A stretch of 64,000 nucleotides of DNA, taken from contig JAZUGL010000006.1 in assembly GCA_045641165.1 (NCBI GenBank), positions 1 through 64,000 of the forward strand. The letters run 5' to 3'. Each line of letters starts with the position of its first letter. Within the stretch, counting starts at the first letter, position 1. The notes beneath the pieces were generated by a model. That model did no database searches. It saw only the letters and a program-made list of their open reading frames with translations, and was not told the DNA's origin. The position numbers and the translations under genes are program-made. Shown in pieces: positions 32,290-43,689 of the stretch. This DNA is from Hennigella sp045641165 (GTDB lineage Bacteria; Bacillota_I; Bacilli_A; Mycoplasmatales; Mycoplasmoidaceae).

Positions 32290-33474
32290 TTAAGCAATAA
32301 TTTCAGTAACGTTACCAGCACCTACTGTGTGTCCACCTTCTCTAATAGAGAATTTTGAACCTTTTTCAATTGCTACCGGAGCAATTAATTCAACAGTAAT
32401 TTCTGCGTTATCACCAGGCATGATCATGTCTACGCCTTGTGCTAGTTCGATAGAACCTGTAACGTCAGTTGTTCTGAAGTAGAATTGAGGTCTGTAACCT
32501 TGATGGAAAGCTGTATGTCTTCCACCTTCTTCTTTCTTAAGCGCATAGATTTGAGCTTTGAACTTCTTGTAAGGTTTAATTGAACCTGATTTAGCAAGAA
32601 CTTGTCCACGTTCAACATCTTCACGGTTAACACCACGAAGTAAGATACCTGCGTTATCACCAGCTATAGCTGAGTCTAGAGTTTTTCTAAACATTTCAAT
32701 ACCAGTAACAACTACTTTTCTTGTAGGTCTTAAACCAACGATTTCAACTTCGTCGTTCATTTTAACTTCACCACGTTCAACACGGCCAGTTACAACTGTA
32801 CCACGTCCTGTAATTGTGAAGATATCTTCGATAGGTAACAAGAATGGTTTGTCAGTTTCTCTTACTGGGTCAGGAATGTATGAGTCAACAGCGTCCATTA
32901 ATTCTTGGATCTTAGCTTCTCATTCAGGTTTACCTTGTAAAGCACCTAAAGCCGAACCAAAGATCATAGGAACGTTGTCACCATCAAAGCCATAACTTGA
33001 TAGTAAGTCTCTAATATCCATTTCTACTAGTTCTTTAACTTCTGCGTCTTGAACTACGTCGCACTTGTTAATAAATACAACGATTCTAGGAACACCTACT
33101 TGTCTAGCAAGTAAGATGTGTTCTCTTGTTTGAGGCATAGCACCGTCTGATGCTGCAACTACTAGAATTGCACCATCCATTTGTGCAGCACCTGTAATCA
33201 TGTTTTTAACATAGTCAGCGTGTCCTGGACAGTCAACGTGTGCATAGTGTCTCTTAGCTGTTTGGTATTCTACGTGTGATGTATTAATAGTAATACCACG
33301 AGCTTTTTCTTCTGGCGCACTATCGATTTGCGCATAGTCTTTCTTTTCTGCTAAACCTTTTTTAGCTAAATAAGTACAGATTGCGGCAGTTAATGTTGTT
33401 TTACCGTGGTCGATGTGACCAATTGTACCGATATTAACATGGGGTTTAGTACGATCAAATTTTCCAATTGCCAT
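32290..33474 (-). CDS. tuf: elongation factor Tu
   Basis: This 394-residue GTPase delivers aminoacyl-tRNA to the ribosome. The P-loop reads GHIDHGKTT (Val to Ile against the common GHVDHGKTT), with DCPGHADY and NKCD intact, then the two beta-barrel domains. It has a strong AAGGAG site and a TATAAT at 33505-33510 on the minus strand. It stands alone rather than with fus and rpsG. One tryptophan is TGA-encoded. GC content is higher than in its neighbours, as expected for a highly expressed gene. Confidence 0.98.
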
Positions 33475-33504
33475 ATTTTCTCCTTTTTTTCAATTGTGCT
33501 TTTA

Positions 33505-33510
33505 ATTATA
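33505..33510 (-). promoter_or_regulatory. -10 box of tuf
   Basis: TATAAT on the minus strand, 30 bases before the tuf ATG and upstream of a clear AAGGAG. Confidence 0.6.
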
Positions 33511-33540
33511 CACAAAATCATTAATATATATAAATAATAT

Positions 33541-33568
33541 AAAAAATACATTGGAGACCAATGTATTT
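33541..33568 (-). terminator. clpB terminator
   Basis: ATACATTGG and CCAATGTAT pair around a three-base loop and run into TTTTTT on the minus strand. Confidence 0.85.
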
Positions 33569-33572
33569 AATG

Positions 33573-35708
33573 CTATGACGATGCAGGTATGACACTCACC
33601 TTTTTATCTTTAAGATCAAAGCTTAAACTATATTTCACGTTTTTCTTTAAAGAACCAGAGATGATATCATTAGCTAGAATATTTTCAATATTCCTTTGGA
33701 TAAATCTCTTAATTGGTCTAGCACCATAAACTGGATCATAAGCTTCTTTAGCAACAAAATCAATAATCTTATCATCAAATTCAACTAAATAGTCTTCAGC
33801 TGTTAGACGTTTAGATACATCTTCTAGTTGTGTTTTTACAATGTCTCTAATATTTTCTTGGCTTAGAGCATTGAATGTGATGATTTCATCAATTCTATTG
33901 ATGAATTCAGGTTTTAGTTTAGCTTTAACTGCTTCTAAAACTTTCTCTTTTTTACCATCTAAAACATATTCACCACCAATGTTAGAAGTCATGATGATTA
34001 ATGAGTTTTTAAAGTTAATGTAACGACCATGACTATCTTTTAATTGACCATCATCTAATACTTGTAGTAAGATGTTTAAAACATCTACATGTGCTTTTTC
34101 GATTTCATCAAATAAGATAACTGAATAAGGTTTAGTTCTAACAGCATCTGTTAGTAAACCTCCTTGGTCATAACCAACATATCCCGGAGGTGCACCAATT
34201 AGTTTAGCTACTGAATGTTTTTCCATATATTCAGACATATCAAATCTAATCATTTGTTTTTCTGAATCAAATAGATTTAAAGCTAAAGCTTTAGCTAGTT
34301 GTGTTTTACCTACACCAGTTGGTCCTAAAAATAAGAAAGAACCAATTGGTTTATTAGGATCATTAATTCCTGCTCTTCCTCTTAAAACAGCATTAGCAAC
34401 AAGATCAACTGCTTCATCTTGACCTTTTACCATTAATTTAACATCTTTAGCTAAATTATTTAATTTAGCTTGTTCTGTTTGTAGTAACTTATTTAAAGGA
34501 ATATTAGTTGTAGCAGAAATGACTTCAGCAACTTCATTAACTGTTACACTATCAGAGAAGTTATGACCAGATGAGCTTTTTTCAAAAGCTTCTTCTAGTG
34601 TTTTAAGTTCTTTTTGTTTATTTGGAATATCTTCATAAAGTAATTTAGAAGCTTTTTCAAATTCACCATCAGCTTGTAATTTTTCTGCTTCTAACTTACT
34701 AGCTTCTATAGAAGATTTAAGGTCATTAATCTTTTTGTGTTCATCTTTATTCTTATTTCAACTAGCTAATTCTTTATCTTGAATTTGTTTTAATTCAGCT
34801 AGTTGTTTATTAATATCTTCTAAAGACTTTTTAGATTTTTCATCTTCTTCTTTAGACAAAGCAGCTTTAGCTGTTTCTAAATAAATGATTTGTCTATTTC
34901 TTTTATCAAGTTCAGGAGGTAATGAATGGAATTGGGTTTTAACTTTAGCTGCAGCTTCATCAATTAAATCAATAGATTTATCAGGCAAAAATCTATCAGA
35001 AATATATCTGTCTGATAAATTAACTGCAGCTACTAAAGCAGAGTCATGAATCTTAACTTGGTGGAATAATTCTCATCTTTCTTTTAAACCACGCATGATG
35101 GTTAAAGCTTCTTCCTTAGTAGGTTCAACTACTAAGATCTTTTGCATTCTTCTTTCTAAAGCAGCATCTTTTTCAATGTATTTACGATATTCATTGATAG
35201 TTGTTGCTCCTATTACTTTAATTTCTCCACGTGCCATCATTGGTTTTAAGATATTAGCCGCGTCCATAGGCGAACCACCAGAAGTTCTGCCTGTTCCAAC
35301 TAATTGATGAATTTCATCAATAAACAGAATAATGTTGCCGTTAGATTCTTTAATTTGTTTAACAACATTATTCAATCTTTGTTCAAATTGGCCTTGATAA
35401 CTAGCACCAGATATTAAACTAGCTAAAGATAGTTCCCAAACTTCTTTACCTATAAGATTATTTGGCACATCTTTATTAACTATTCTTTGGGCAAAGCCCT
35501 CAACAATAGCCGTTTTACCTACACCCGGTTCTCCTATTAGCACAGGATTGTTTTTGGTCTTTCTAGAGATAATTTCAATTAATCTTCTTATCTCCTTTTC
35601 ACGACCAATAATAGGATCAACTTTGTTGTCCTTTACATCTTGTGTAATGTTTCTACCAAATTGTTTTAAAGCGTTAGCATCATCTGGTTTTTGATAACTA
35701 AATTCCAT
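33573..35708 (-). CDS. clpB: disaggregase ClpB, short form
   Basis: This 711-residue Hsp100 rescues aggregated proteins with DnaK. It has two AAA+ modules: Walker A GEPGVGKT at 59-66 and GPTGVGKT near 461-468, with a middle coiled-coil domain between about 270 and 400. The N-terminal Clp-N domain is absent, as in other mycoplasma ClpB proteins. The CIRCE element overlaps its promoter. It stands alone, with its own terminator. Confidence 0.96.
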
Positions 35709-35730
35709 AAATAATTACCTCAATGACTCT

Positions 35731-35736
35731 ATTATA
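35731..35736 (-). promoter_or_regulatory. -10 box of clpB
   Basis: TATAAT on the minus strand. An 18-base spacer separates it from TTGGTT, which lies inside the CIRCE element, so repressor binding would hide the -35 region. Confidence 0.65.
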
Positions 35737-35744
35737 CTATAAAA

Positions 35745-35771
35745 TTAGCACTCTAACCAATAAAGTGCTAA
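35745..35771 (-). promoter_or_regulatory. CIRCE operator of clpB
   Basis: On the + strand this reads TTAGCACTC-TAACCAATA-AAGTGCTAA, 17 of 18 consensus positions. The spacer is identical to the lon site. Confidence 0.92.
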
Positions 35772-35785
35772 TTACTTATTTTTTA

Positions 35786-35818
35786 ATAAAAAATAGGAGC
35801 TTTAAACTCCTACTTTTT
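35786..35818 (-). terminator. terminator of tRNA-Arg
   Basis: AAAAAGTAGGAG and CTCCTATTTTTT pair on the minus strand around a short AT loop. Confidence 0.75.
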
Positions 35819-35825
35819 GATTTAA

Positions 35826-35902
35826 TGGCGCGCCAGAGAGGATTCGAACCTCCGACCACGCGCTTAGAAGGCGCGTACTCTATCCAACTGAGCTACTGGC
35901 AC
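35826..35902 (-). tRNA. tRNA-Arg (anticodon UCU)
   Basis: A 77-nt cloverleaf with encoded CCA. GTGCCAG pairs with CTGGCGC (one G-U), the D arm is GCTCAGTTGGATAGAGT, the anticodon stem CGCGC/GCGCG-type encloses CTTCTAA, giving TCT, and the T arm has GGTTCGAATCC. It reads AGA, the dominant arginine codon here. Confidence 0.95.
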
Positions 35903-35950
35903 AGTGTAGTCATTATTATACTACTTTTATATTTTACAATGTTTTTATAC

Positions 35951-35956
35951 TATAAT
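35951..35956 (+). promoter_or_regulatory. -10 box of the tig operon
   Basis: TATAAT 25 bases before the tig ATG, with a weak SD (TTAGGCG) between them. Confidence 0.55.
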
Positions 35957-35981
35957 TTATTACACTTTTAGGCGAAAAAAT

Positions 35982-37304
35982 ATGAAGATATTATCTACAA
36001 AAAGAGAGAAAAATAGTACTGTCTTTGAGATTGAATTAGATGGTAAAACTTGAAAAGAAAGTTTTGCAAAAGAAAAGAAGAATATTGCAAGCAATATTTC
36101 TATTCAAGGTTTTAGAAAAGGACATGTTCCAGCTAACATCATTGAAGAAAGAGTTAGTCCAGATCAAGTTGCTTACCAAACTCTTGAAAGAATGCAAAAT
36201 GCTATTGTTAATGATCTTGTTAAAGATAAAGATTTTGAAAAACAAGATTGTCTTGACGCAGTCAATAATCTTCAAATTGTCAAAATAAATGGGGACAAAA
36301 CTCCAGTTTTAAAAGTTTATTTTGATAATGTACCTAAATCTACTGGATTTGACAAAGATGATGTTAAAAACATCACTATTTCTCCTTTTAAACCTAAAGA
36401 TATCCCACAAGCATTTATTGATCAACAAATCAAAATGATCTTAAGACAAGATACTATGGTTTATCCTAAGAAAGAACAGGTTGTTGCCAAAGGCAACATG
36501 GCTGTTATCGACTTTGTTGGTTTTAAAGATGGCAAAGAATTTGCTGGTGGTAAAGCAGAAAACTATGAACTAGAAATAGGTTCTAAATCATTTATAGACA
36601 ACTTTGAAGACCAATTAATTGGTCTTAAAAAAGGTGATAAGAAAGAAGTTAAAGTTTCTTTCCCTAAAGATTATCATGTTAAGGATTTAGCTGGCGCTCC
36701 AGTTAAATTTGATGTAACCATCAAAGAAGTAAAAGAAATTGAATATCCTGAAATTACTAAAGAATATTTAGCTAAATTCAAGATTGATGCTCATGATAGA
36801 AAGTCTTTAGAAGCTTATATCAAGAATCTTATGAAGTTAGAAGAGCAACAACAATATAATGATGCTTCTTTCAAGATTATCCAAGAAGAAATAATTAAAA
36901 AAGCTAAGTTAGACTATTATCCTAATAGTCTTATGGACATGCATAAAAGACAAGTTATGTCTAATTATGAACAAGAAGCTAAAAACAGAGGATATCAAAC
37001 TTTAGCTGCTTATAAAAAAGTTTTAGGTTTAAATGAAGATAGCTTTAATTTAATCGTAAGTAATAGTGCTAAAAGTGTATTAACTGTGTCTATAACTTTA
37101 GAAAAGTTAATTGCTCAATATAAACTAAAAGTTGAAGAAGCTGATAGCAAAGATTATTTAGGTAAATTAACTAGATATCTAGGCGATGCTTCTAAAGCAA
37201 AAGAATACTTTGACAAGAACAAAGATTATGTTAATAGTGTAATCCTAAGAGAAAAATTAACAAAGAAAATGATTGCTGATTGTAAAACAAAAGCAGCAAA
37301 ATAA
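35982..37304 (+). CDS. tig: trigger factor
   Basis: This 440-residue ribosome-bound chaperone and prolyl isomerase has the tail-binding motif GFRKGHVP near residue 43 (GFRxGxxP). The FKBP domain lies at about 155-245 (VAKGNMAVIDFVG...LIGLKKGDKKEV) and a helical C-terminal chaperone domain follows. The first TGA (Trp) is at codon 23. It is the first gene of tig-ispG-rnhC. Confidence 0.94.
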
Positions 37305-37309
37305 TTTTT

Positions 37310-38401
37310 ATGTCAAAAATTATCCATCGAACTAGAACATATCCTGTCAAGATTGGTAGCAAGACTATCGGTGGTTATCATGATATTGCTATCCAATCTA
37401 TGACTACTACTAAAACTAGTAATGTAGATAAGACATTAAAACAAATTAACCAAATGGTTAAAGCTGGTGCTAATTTAGTTAGAGTAGCTGTTTTAGACAA
37501 CCAAGACGCTAATGCTTTAAAACAAATAGTAGCTAAAGCTAGTTGTCCTATTATTGCTGATATTCATTACAACTACAAATTTGCAATTAAAGCCATTAAC
37601 TCTGGCGTAGCCAAAGTTAGAATTAATCCGGGAAACATTGGTTCTAAAGAAAATGTTCTAGAAATTATTGAAGCTGCTAAACAAAAAGGCACAGCTATAA
37701 GAATTGGTATCAATGGTGGTAGTCTAAAACTAGATCCAACTGGAGATACTACAATCCAATTAGTGGATTGTGCTTTTAAATGAATCAAGTTTTTCAAAAA
37801 AGCTGGATTCTATAACTTAGTAGTAAGTATTAAACACTCTAATCCAAACATTACTTATAATGCTAACTTAGCTTTAGCTAAGAAAAGTCGTTTCCCTATT
37901 CATTTAGGAGTAACAGAAGCTGGAAGCAATGATGCATCTATTGTTAAGTCATGTATTGCTCTAGTTCCTTTATTAATAAAAGGAATAGGCTCAACAATTA
38001 GAATCTCAAGTAATGGAAATAAGCAAAAAGAAATTACTACAGCTAAACTACTTTTAAAGCATTTAGGCTTCAATGTTAATATGTACAACATAATCGCTTG
38101 TCCACTATGTGGAAGAAACTTATATAGTACAAGCAAATGAGTAGAAGAAATAGATAAGTATATGGAAACAAAATGTTTCCCTATAACTATTGGAATTATG
38201 GGTTGCATAGTTAATGGGCCTGGCGAAGCAAAAGATTGTGATGTAGCTGTTTGTGTTAAAAACTCTACTAAATCAATCTTGTTTGTTAAAAACAAACAAC
38301 CTAAGGAAATTGCTAACCTTCAAGTGGTTAAAACTTTAAAACAAATAATAGATAAAAAATATAATTTATTTATAAGCAAGTATGGCAAGCTCTACAACTA
38401 A
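37310..38401 (+). CDS. ispG: 4-hydroxy-3-methylbut-2-enyl diphosphate synthase (IspG/GcpE)
   Basis: This 363-residue enzyme makes HMBPP from MEcPP, the next-to-last step of the MEP pathway, using a [4Fe-4S] cluster. The cluster ligands are visible: Cys264 and Cys267 in CPLCGR and Cys299 in GIMGCIVNGPGEA. The N-terminal TIM barrel contains SMTTTKT and VRVAVLD. It depends on a low-potential donor; the ferredoxin at 48189 is a candidate. The gene follows tig by five bases and overlaps rnhC by 20 bases. Confidence 0.95.
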
Positions 38402-39275
38402 AATTAGTAAAGCACAAATCAAATATATTGATTTAGTTTTCAAAAGATATAAGGAATCTAATTTAAAAAATCCTAATCTTTTAGCTTTATACAAACTTAA
38501 AGATTTAACTATTTCCATTTTTAAAAATGGAACATTACTTTTACAAGGTCAACAAAGTGCTATAGATATTTTTTGAAAGAAAAAACCTAATTCGACAAGT
38601 AAATCTAGAATAGATTTAAGTAATTGTGATGGCACAATTGGTATGGATGAAGTTGGAACAGGAGATTACTTTGGTCCCATCGTTACTTGTTCATGCTATG
38701 TCCCAAAACAAAACATCTTAAAGCTAAAAGCTTTGGGTGTTGATGATTCAAAGAAATTTAGTGATGAAAAGATCAAGCAATTAGTTAAACCTTTAAGAAA
38801 ATTAACACAAGCTATGGTTGGAATTTGCAAACCAAGCGATTACAATAAACTAATTAATCAATATAACAATACTAATATTGTTAAGGCTATGTTGCATAAC
38901 AATACTTTGCATGAAGTTAAGTCTAAACTTAAAGATTCAACTAAGACTGTTACTATCTTAGACCAATTTGTTCCTAGAGCTAAATATTATGAATATTTAA
39001 ATTCAATAAATGAACCAGCAGAAAAGATAGACATAATTGAAATAAAAGCCGAATCAAAATATATTGCTGTTGCTTGTGCAAGTATTTTTGCTAGAGCTAG
39101 ATTTCTTGAACAAATGGAAGCTTTAGGCAAGCAAGCTAGAATAGTTCTACCTAAAGGTAGTGTACAAAGAAAAACTATTGTTAAAGCTGGCAGATGAATT
39201 ATTGATCACGGTTTAAATCTATCTGATTTTGCTAAACTTAACTTTAAACCTATTACTAAAGAAATTAATAATTAA
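38382..39275 (+). CDS. rnhC: ribonuclease HIII
   Basis: This 297-residue enzyme cuts RNA in RNA-DNA hybrids. An N-terminal TBP-like substrate-binding domain (about residues 1-70) precedes the catalytic motif GMDEVGTGDYFGP (Asp89, Glu90), diagnostic of HIII. The later acidic site lies in ILDQFVPRA, and KAESKYIAVACASIFARA follows. It starts inside the ispG end and converges on truA with an 11-base overlap. Confidence 0.92.
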
Positions 39276-40005
39276 CTTTGTATAAACAAAGCCCACATGC
39301 AGGAGCTTTATAAGTGGCTGCACCCTTTTTAGGATTAGCAAATAAATATTTTATTTGTTGTTTACTTATCTTATTACGATCATAAGCTAGTAAGGTTCCA
39401 ACAATCATTCTTACTTGACTTCTTAAAAAGCCATCACCATTAATAGATATCTTTATGATATCTTTTTTCTTGCTTATAGAGATTCGATTAATCTTTCTAA
39501 TTAGAGATTGTCCATCTCTTTCATCAGTAGAAAAACTTAAAAAGTTTTTCTTACCTTTAAATAGTTTAGCAACTTGCTTTATTTTTCTTATATTAATAGG
39601 TCTATTGTATTGATATACAATAGTTGTTTCTAAAGGATTAACAAGTCCTATATTAATAGAATAAACATATGTTTTATTCTTTGCTTCAAATCTAGCATTA
39701 AAGTCTTTTTCAGCTTTAGCTAGCTTTAAAATTCTAATATCATAAGGTAATGCTTTATTTAAAGCATCTTTAATAACTTTAGGTTTGATGTTGTTAAGAT
39801 TAGCTAGATCAAAATGAATCACTTGTCCTAAAGCATTAACTCCTGAATCAGTTCGGCCTGAAGCATAAACAGTAATATTCTGTTTAAAGATCTTAAAAAT
39901 ACTATCTTCAAGTGTTTGTTGGATAGTTTGTTGCTTTGGTTGTTTAGCTCAACCATGATAATTTGAACCATTGTAGGCAATAATTGCCTTATATCTAACT
40001 TTCAT
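39265..40005 (-). CDS. truA: tRNA pseudouridine(38-40) synthase
   Basis: This 246-residue enzyme modifies the anticodon stem of many tRNAs. Its catalytic Asp53 lies in ASGRTDSGVNA. The N-terminal YNGSNYHGWAKQP and C-terminal DGFLRSQVRMIVG are family hallmarks. The true start at 40005 is found by reading through a TGA (HGW). Its ATG is next to the ecfT stop, so it is the last gene of ecfA1-ecfA2-ecfT-truA, an order common in Firmicutes. Confidence 0.95.
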
Positions 40006-41070
40006 CTATATTAATTGTAAATCAATTAATGCTAATGGACCAATAATAACTTTCTTGGCTGTCATTACTATTAATAATGTAAATAATAACACTAATATAA
40101 TAAAGCCTAATCAAGTTACTCAGTTAACAGGATAAGTTCTATATCTTGTTGGTTTAATCCTTGGATTAAAGTTTCTAGCTTCCATAGCATCAGCTAGCTT
40201 ATCAGCTTTATTAAAAGTTAAAGAAAACATTGGAACAATCAAACTATTGATTACTTTAACTTTAGTTAATAACCCACCATTTCTAAAGTCTTGCCCTCGA
40301 CATGCTTGAGCTTTAATAATTGCGTTTGCTTCAGCAAACAAGTTAGGAACAAACTTAATTGCTACAGCTATAGCGGTAGCTATGGAGGCAGTTGGAACCT
40401 TAATTAGACTTAGAGGTTTGAAAATTGTTTGCAAACCATAACTAAGATCTAATGTAGAAGTAGTATTTACTTGTAATGAGAAGATACTTAACATCATAAA
40501 TATCTTTATCATCATAGTTAATGTAGTAGTTAATACTTGACTAGATAATGCATATATGGGTGCATGATAAGCTAGATAGTAGGTAACTCCTTCAATGTTC
40601 AATTGAAGGTATTGCCCCATAGGTCTTCAAGGAGTAATAATGTTAGAAACATAACCTCCTCAAATAGTAGATGTATATCAATACATCGTCTTGCCACTAA
40701 TGATGGATGTATTGATTCAACCTAAATTCTTCAAGATATTTCAATCTCAGCCCCAAATAGTTCTATTTGCATCTATATTAACAATTGCGCGTGGAGATTT
40801 ACTTACTAATCAAGTAATAAGAAATACTACTACAAATAAAATAAGACATGTACGAAGGATTGCTCTGACCGACTTTCACGATACACGCGCAGTTGCAAGC
40901 ATAATAATAGTACTAATCAATAATAGAGATAATATTACTACACTATTAGGTAGGAATATCATCACCAATAATAAGATAGAAGCACTAACTTTTATTGCGG
41001 GATTAAGTCTATGAAGCCAAGTTTGTTTTTGTTCTAAGCCATTGAAGAAGTTACTGATTGATCTTGGCAT
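40006..41070 (-). CDS. ecfT: ECF transporter transmembrane subunit EcfT
   Basis: This 354-residue membrane protein couples the two ATPases to a separate substrate-binding S component. About six to eight hydrophobic helices are present. The coupling helices carry ARG-type motifs: ACRGQDF near residue 278 and MEARNFNPR near 315, where the second has Asn in place of Gly. Nine or more TGA tryptophans occur. It is longer than the usual 265 residues owing to an insert around residues 95-165. It imports vitamins or similar solutes chosen by S subunits encoded elsewhere. Confidence 0.92.
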
Positions 41071-41963
41071 TACTTTCTCCTTGAATGGGCTACAAACCGC
41101 TTTAAAACGTTTATAAACTGATCTTCAGTTCTTGGCTTGGCGGTCAAAATCTTTTTAAACTTGGGGTTAAGCTTATATATGTGATCAAGCGCTTGCATAA
41201 TAATAGGTTTATGCATGTGTGTGCTAGATAATAATTTACTATTAAACACACGATATGGCTCACCATGAGCAATAATTTTCTTATTGTGAAGTAATAATAC
41301 TTCATCAGCCATTTCTAAAACAAAGTCCATATTATGGCTGACAAAAATAACTGTCTTGTTTTGTTTTCTTATATTAGTGATTAATCTTTTCATTAATCGT
41401 ATGCCTGCTTGATCAAGTCCTGCAGTAGGTTCATCAAAGATGAACACTGTTGGTTCTAAAGCAAGCACGCCCGCAATGCTTACTCTTTTTTGTTGGCCAT
41501 TTGATAATTCAAATGGAGAAGATTCATAATCATATGCATGTATATTCAATCTCTTTAAATAAGTTTGTGCTAATTTATAAGATTGATTTTTATTTGCACC
41601 CATACAAATAGGGCCAAAGGCCACATCCTTGATAACTGTGTCCTTAAATAGTTGGTATTCAGGATTTTGGAAAACAAATCCTATCTGTTTTCTTATCTTT
41701 TTATATTTTCTTATTCTTTTTTTCGCACCCAATATTACATAGTCACCAACTTTGATATCACCATGGCTAGATTTGAGCAAACCGTTAAAATGAGAAATTA
41801 GGGTAGTTTTGCCCACACCGGAATTTCCGATGATGGCATAAACTTTGCCTTTTTTAAAGTTATAGTTGAATTCTTCAACTATGGTTGGTTGGTTGGCTTT
41901 TTTGCCATAACCAACCCTTAGATTTTTGCAGGAGATTATGGTCTTACTACTTTTCATGGACAA
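41070..41963 (-). CDS. ecfA2: ECF transporter ATPase EcfA2
   Basis: This 297-residue ABC ATPase has Walker A GNSGVGKT (46-53), the Q-loop FQNPEYQLF typical of ECF ATPases, signature LSNGQQKR (Gly to Asn in the usual LSGGQ) and Walker B VFIFDEPTAGLD, then the H-loop SHNMDF. It pairs with EcfA1. It overlaps ecfT by one base and ecfA1 by 17 bases. Confidence 0.94.
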   Translation of the reverse strand: MSMKSSKTIISCKNLRVGYGKKANQPTIVEEFNYNFKKGKVYAIIGNSGVGKTTLISHFNGLLKSSHGDIKVGDYVILGAKKRIRKYKKIRKQIGFVFQNPEYQLFKDTVIKDVAFGPICMGANKNQSYKLAQTYLKRLNIHAYDYESSPFELSNGQQKRVSIAGVLALEPTVFIFDEPTAGLDQAGIRLMKRLITNIRKQNKTVIFVSHNMDFVLEMADEVLLLHNKKIIAHGEPYRVFNSKLLSSTHMHKPIIMQALDHIYKLNPKFKKILTAKPRTEDQFINVLKRFVAHSRRK

Positions 41964-42771
41964 TCTCCTGTACTAATTTATTTAAATTAGTCTGTGGTTT
42001 TAGTCTAAAAGCCTTGGCTAATTTAACTTCTAGAGGTGTTTTTAGACCATAAGATTCTATAAGAGAATCTTTTTTAAACAATTCAAGAGGGCTAGTCTTT
42101 TTGATAATTTTACCCTCTACTAATAGTAGGGTCTTATCTGAAAGTAGTACCTCTTGCATATCATGAGTTATAGAGATAATAGTTTTGTGGAACTTGTTTT
42201 TTAATAAAAACATTATCTCTATCAAATCTTGCTTTTCTTGTGGATCAAGCATATTGCTTGCTTCATCAAAAACGATAATATCACAGTGAGTTGCTAGACA
42301 AGAAGCGATGGCAACTTTTTGTTTTTGGCCGCCCGAAAGTAAAGATGGATTAGATTTTAAAAGCTTTTTGATCCCTAGCTTATTAGCTATGGTCTCAATT
42401 CTATCAATCATTTCAATTCTAGGAACTTGCAAATTTTCTAGATTGAAAGCAATCTCATCTTCTACAGTTTGTAAAACAAACTGGTTATCTGGGTTTTCAA
42501 ATACAGCACTAACATTACGTTTATAGTTGGTGATGTTTTCTGGGGTTAATTTTTGTCCATTAATATAAATGAAACCACTATTTGGTTTCAATAATCCCAT
42601 TAGGATTTTTCCTAAGGTTGATTTACCTGACCCATTGGGTCCAACAATAGTTAAATAGTCATTTTCATTAATAGAGAAAGATAAGTTTTTAACAATAGGT
42701 TTGTTTGGTTTATAACCAAAACAAACATTCTTAAATTCAATAATTGGTTTCTTTTTTCTAGAAAATGACAT
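41947..42771 (-). CDS. ecfA1: ECF transporter ATPase EcfA1
   Basis: This 274-residue ABC ATPase has Walker A GPNGSGKS (44-51), Q-loop ENPDNQFV, signature LLSGGQKQK and Walker B IIVFDEASNMLD, in which Ser-Asn replaces Pro-Thr after the catalytic Glu, as is common in EcfA1. The H-loop THDMQE follows. It is the first gene of the ECF module; ribF and truB lie just upstream on the same strand, 33 bases away. Confidence 0.94.
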   Translation of the reverse strand: MSFSRKKKPIIEFKNVCFGYKPNKPIVKNLSFSINENDYLTIVGPNGSGKSTLGKILMGLLKPNSGFIYINGQKLTPENITNYKRNVSAVFENPDNQFVLQTVEDEIAFNLENLQVPRIEMIDRIETIANKLGIKKLLKSNPSLLSGGQKQKVAIASCLATHCDIIVFDEASNMLDPQEKQDLIEIMFLLKNKFHKTIISITHDMQEVLLSDKTLLLVEGKIIKKTSPLELFKKDSLIESYGLKTPLEVKLAKAFRLKPQTNLNKLVQEIVHEK

Positions 42772-42804
42772 CTATATAAACAAGTTTATATAGATTATAT
42801 TTTA

Positions 42805-43689
42805 TTAATTAGTTTCAAAGAATTTATTGGCCTTAGCCACATCTTTGTTAATTTGTTCAGCTAGTTTATCTTTGTTAGGGAACTTTTCTGCATCCCTAAT
42901 GTAGTCTAAGAATGTAATTTTTACATTCTTTATTTTCCAAAATGCTTGTAAGAATCTAGGAGCAATATTTTCATTTAAAATATGTGTTTCTATTGTAGGA
43001 GTAACTAAGTTAAATGTTTTAGGAATACCATAGAAGGTAATAGAATTGTAGGTTTTATTACCTATGGTAATTAAGGTAGTATAAATGCCATGAGGAATTA
43101 AAAGCTTACCATTATTTTTTAAGTTTACTGTCTTACGACCTAGTTTTCTTCCTCTACTAAAACCTTTAACTCATTCAGACGTATATGAATATGGTTCCAT
43201 CAAGAAGTTATTAGCTTCTTGTACTTTGTGTTTTCTTAATAGATTAGCAATATTAGTAGTAGAAACAGCTGGGTTGTATGTAAGGGTTCTTACTTTAAAG
43301 AACTTCCTTAAGTAAGTTCAGTCTTTCTTATCTGAGCCAAAAGTAAAGTCTGAACCAACTAAAATTTCTGTTGGTTTGATTTTCATTAAAACGTTTTGGA
43401 TAAATTCTTCGGCTGTAATATTACCATTTTTAACATCATAAACATAAATGTTTACTGGGTTATAGGCTTTTAGCCTTCTGATCTTTTCACCAAAACCAAA
43501 GATTTGATTTTGACTTTTTGGTTCAAAATCTCTAAAGGTTAATATATTAAAATCATAGTAGTTATCTAAGATTTGGTTATGCATAACATGTAATGAACCA
43601 AAATAGCCAATTACCAAAGGTAATTTGCTTCTTAAAATGAAGTTTGAGGCACTAATATTTTTGATTCTCATGTTTGCAAAGGTAGTCAT
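42805..43689 (-). CDS. ribF: riboflavin kinase/FAD synthetase, divergent
   Basis: This 294-residue protein should make FMN and FAD from riboflavin. The FAD synthetase half has GYFGSLHVMHNQIL (normally GxFDGxHxGH) and EILVGSDFTFG. The kinase half has GRKLGRKTVNLKNN in place of the GxPTAN motif and IPHGIYTTLI. Both signatures are eroded, so one activity may be weak or lost. Start at 43689 or at in-frame ATG 43671; both overlap truB (by 38 or 20 bases). Confidence 0.82.
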
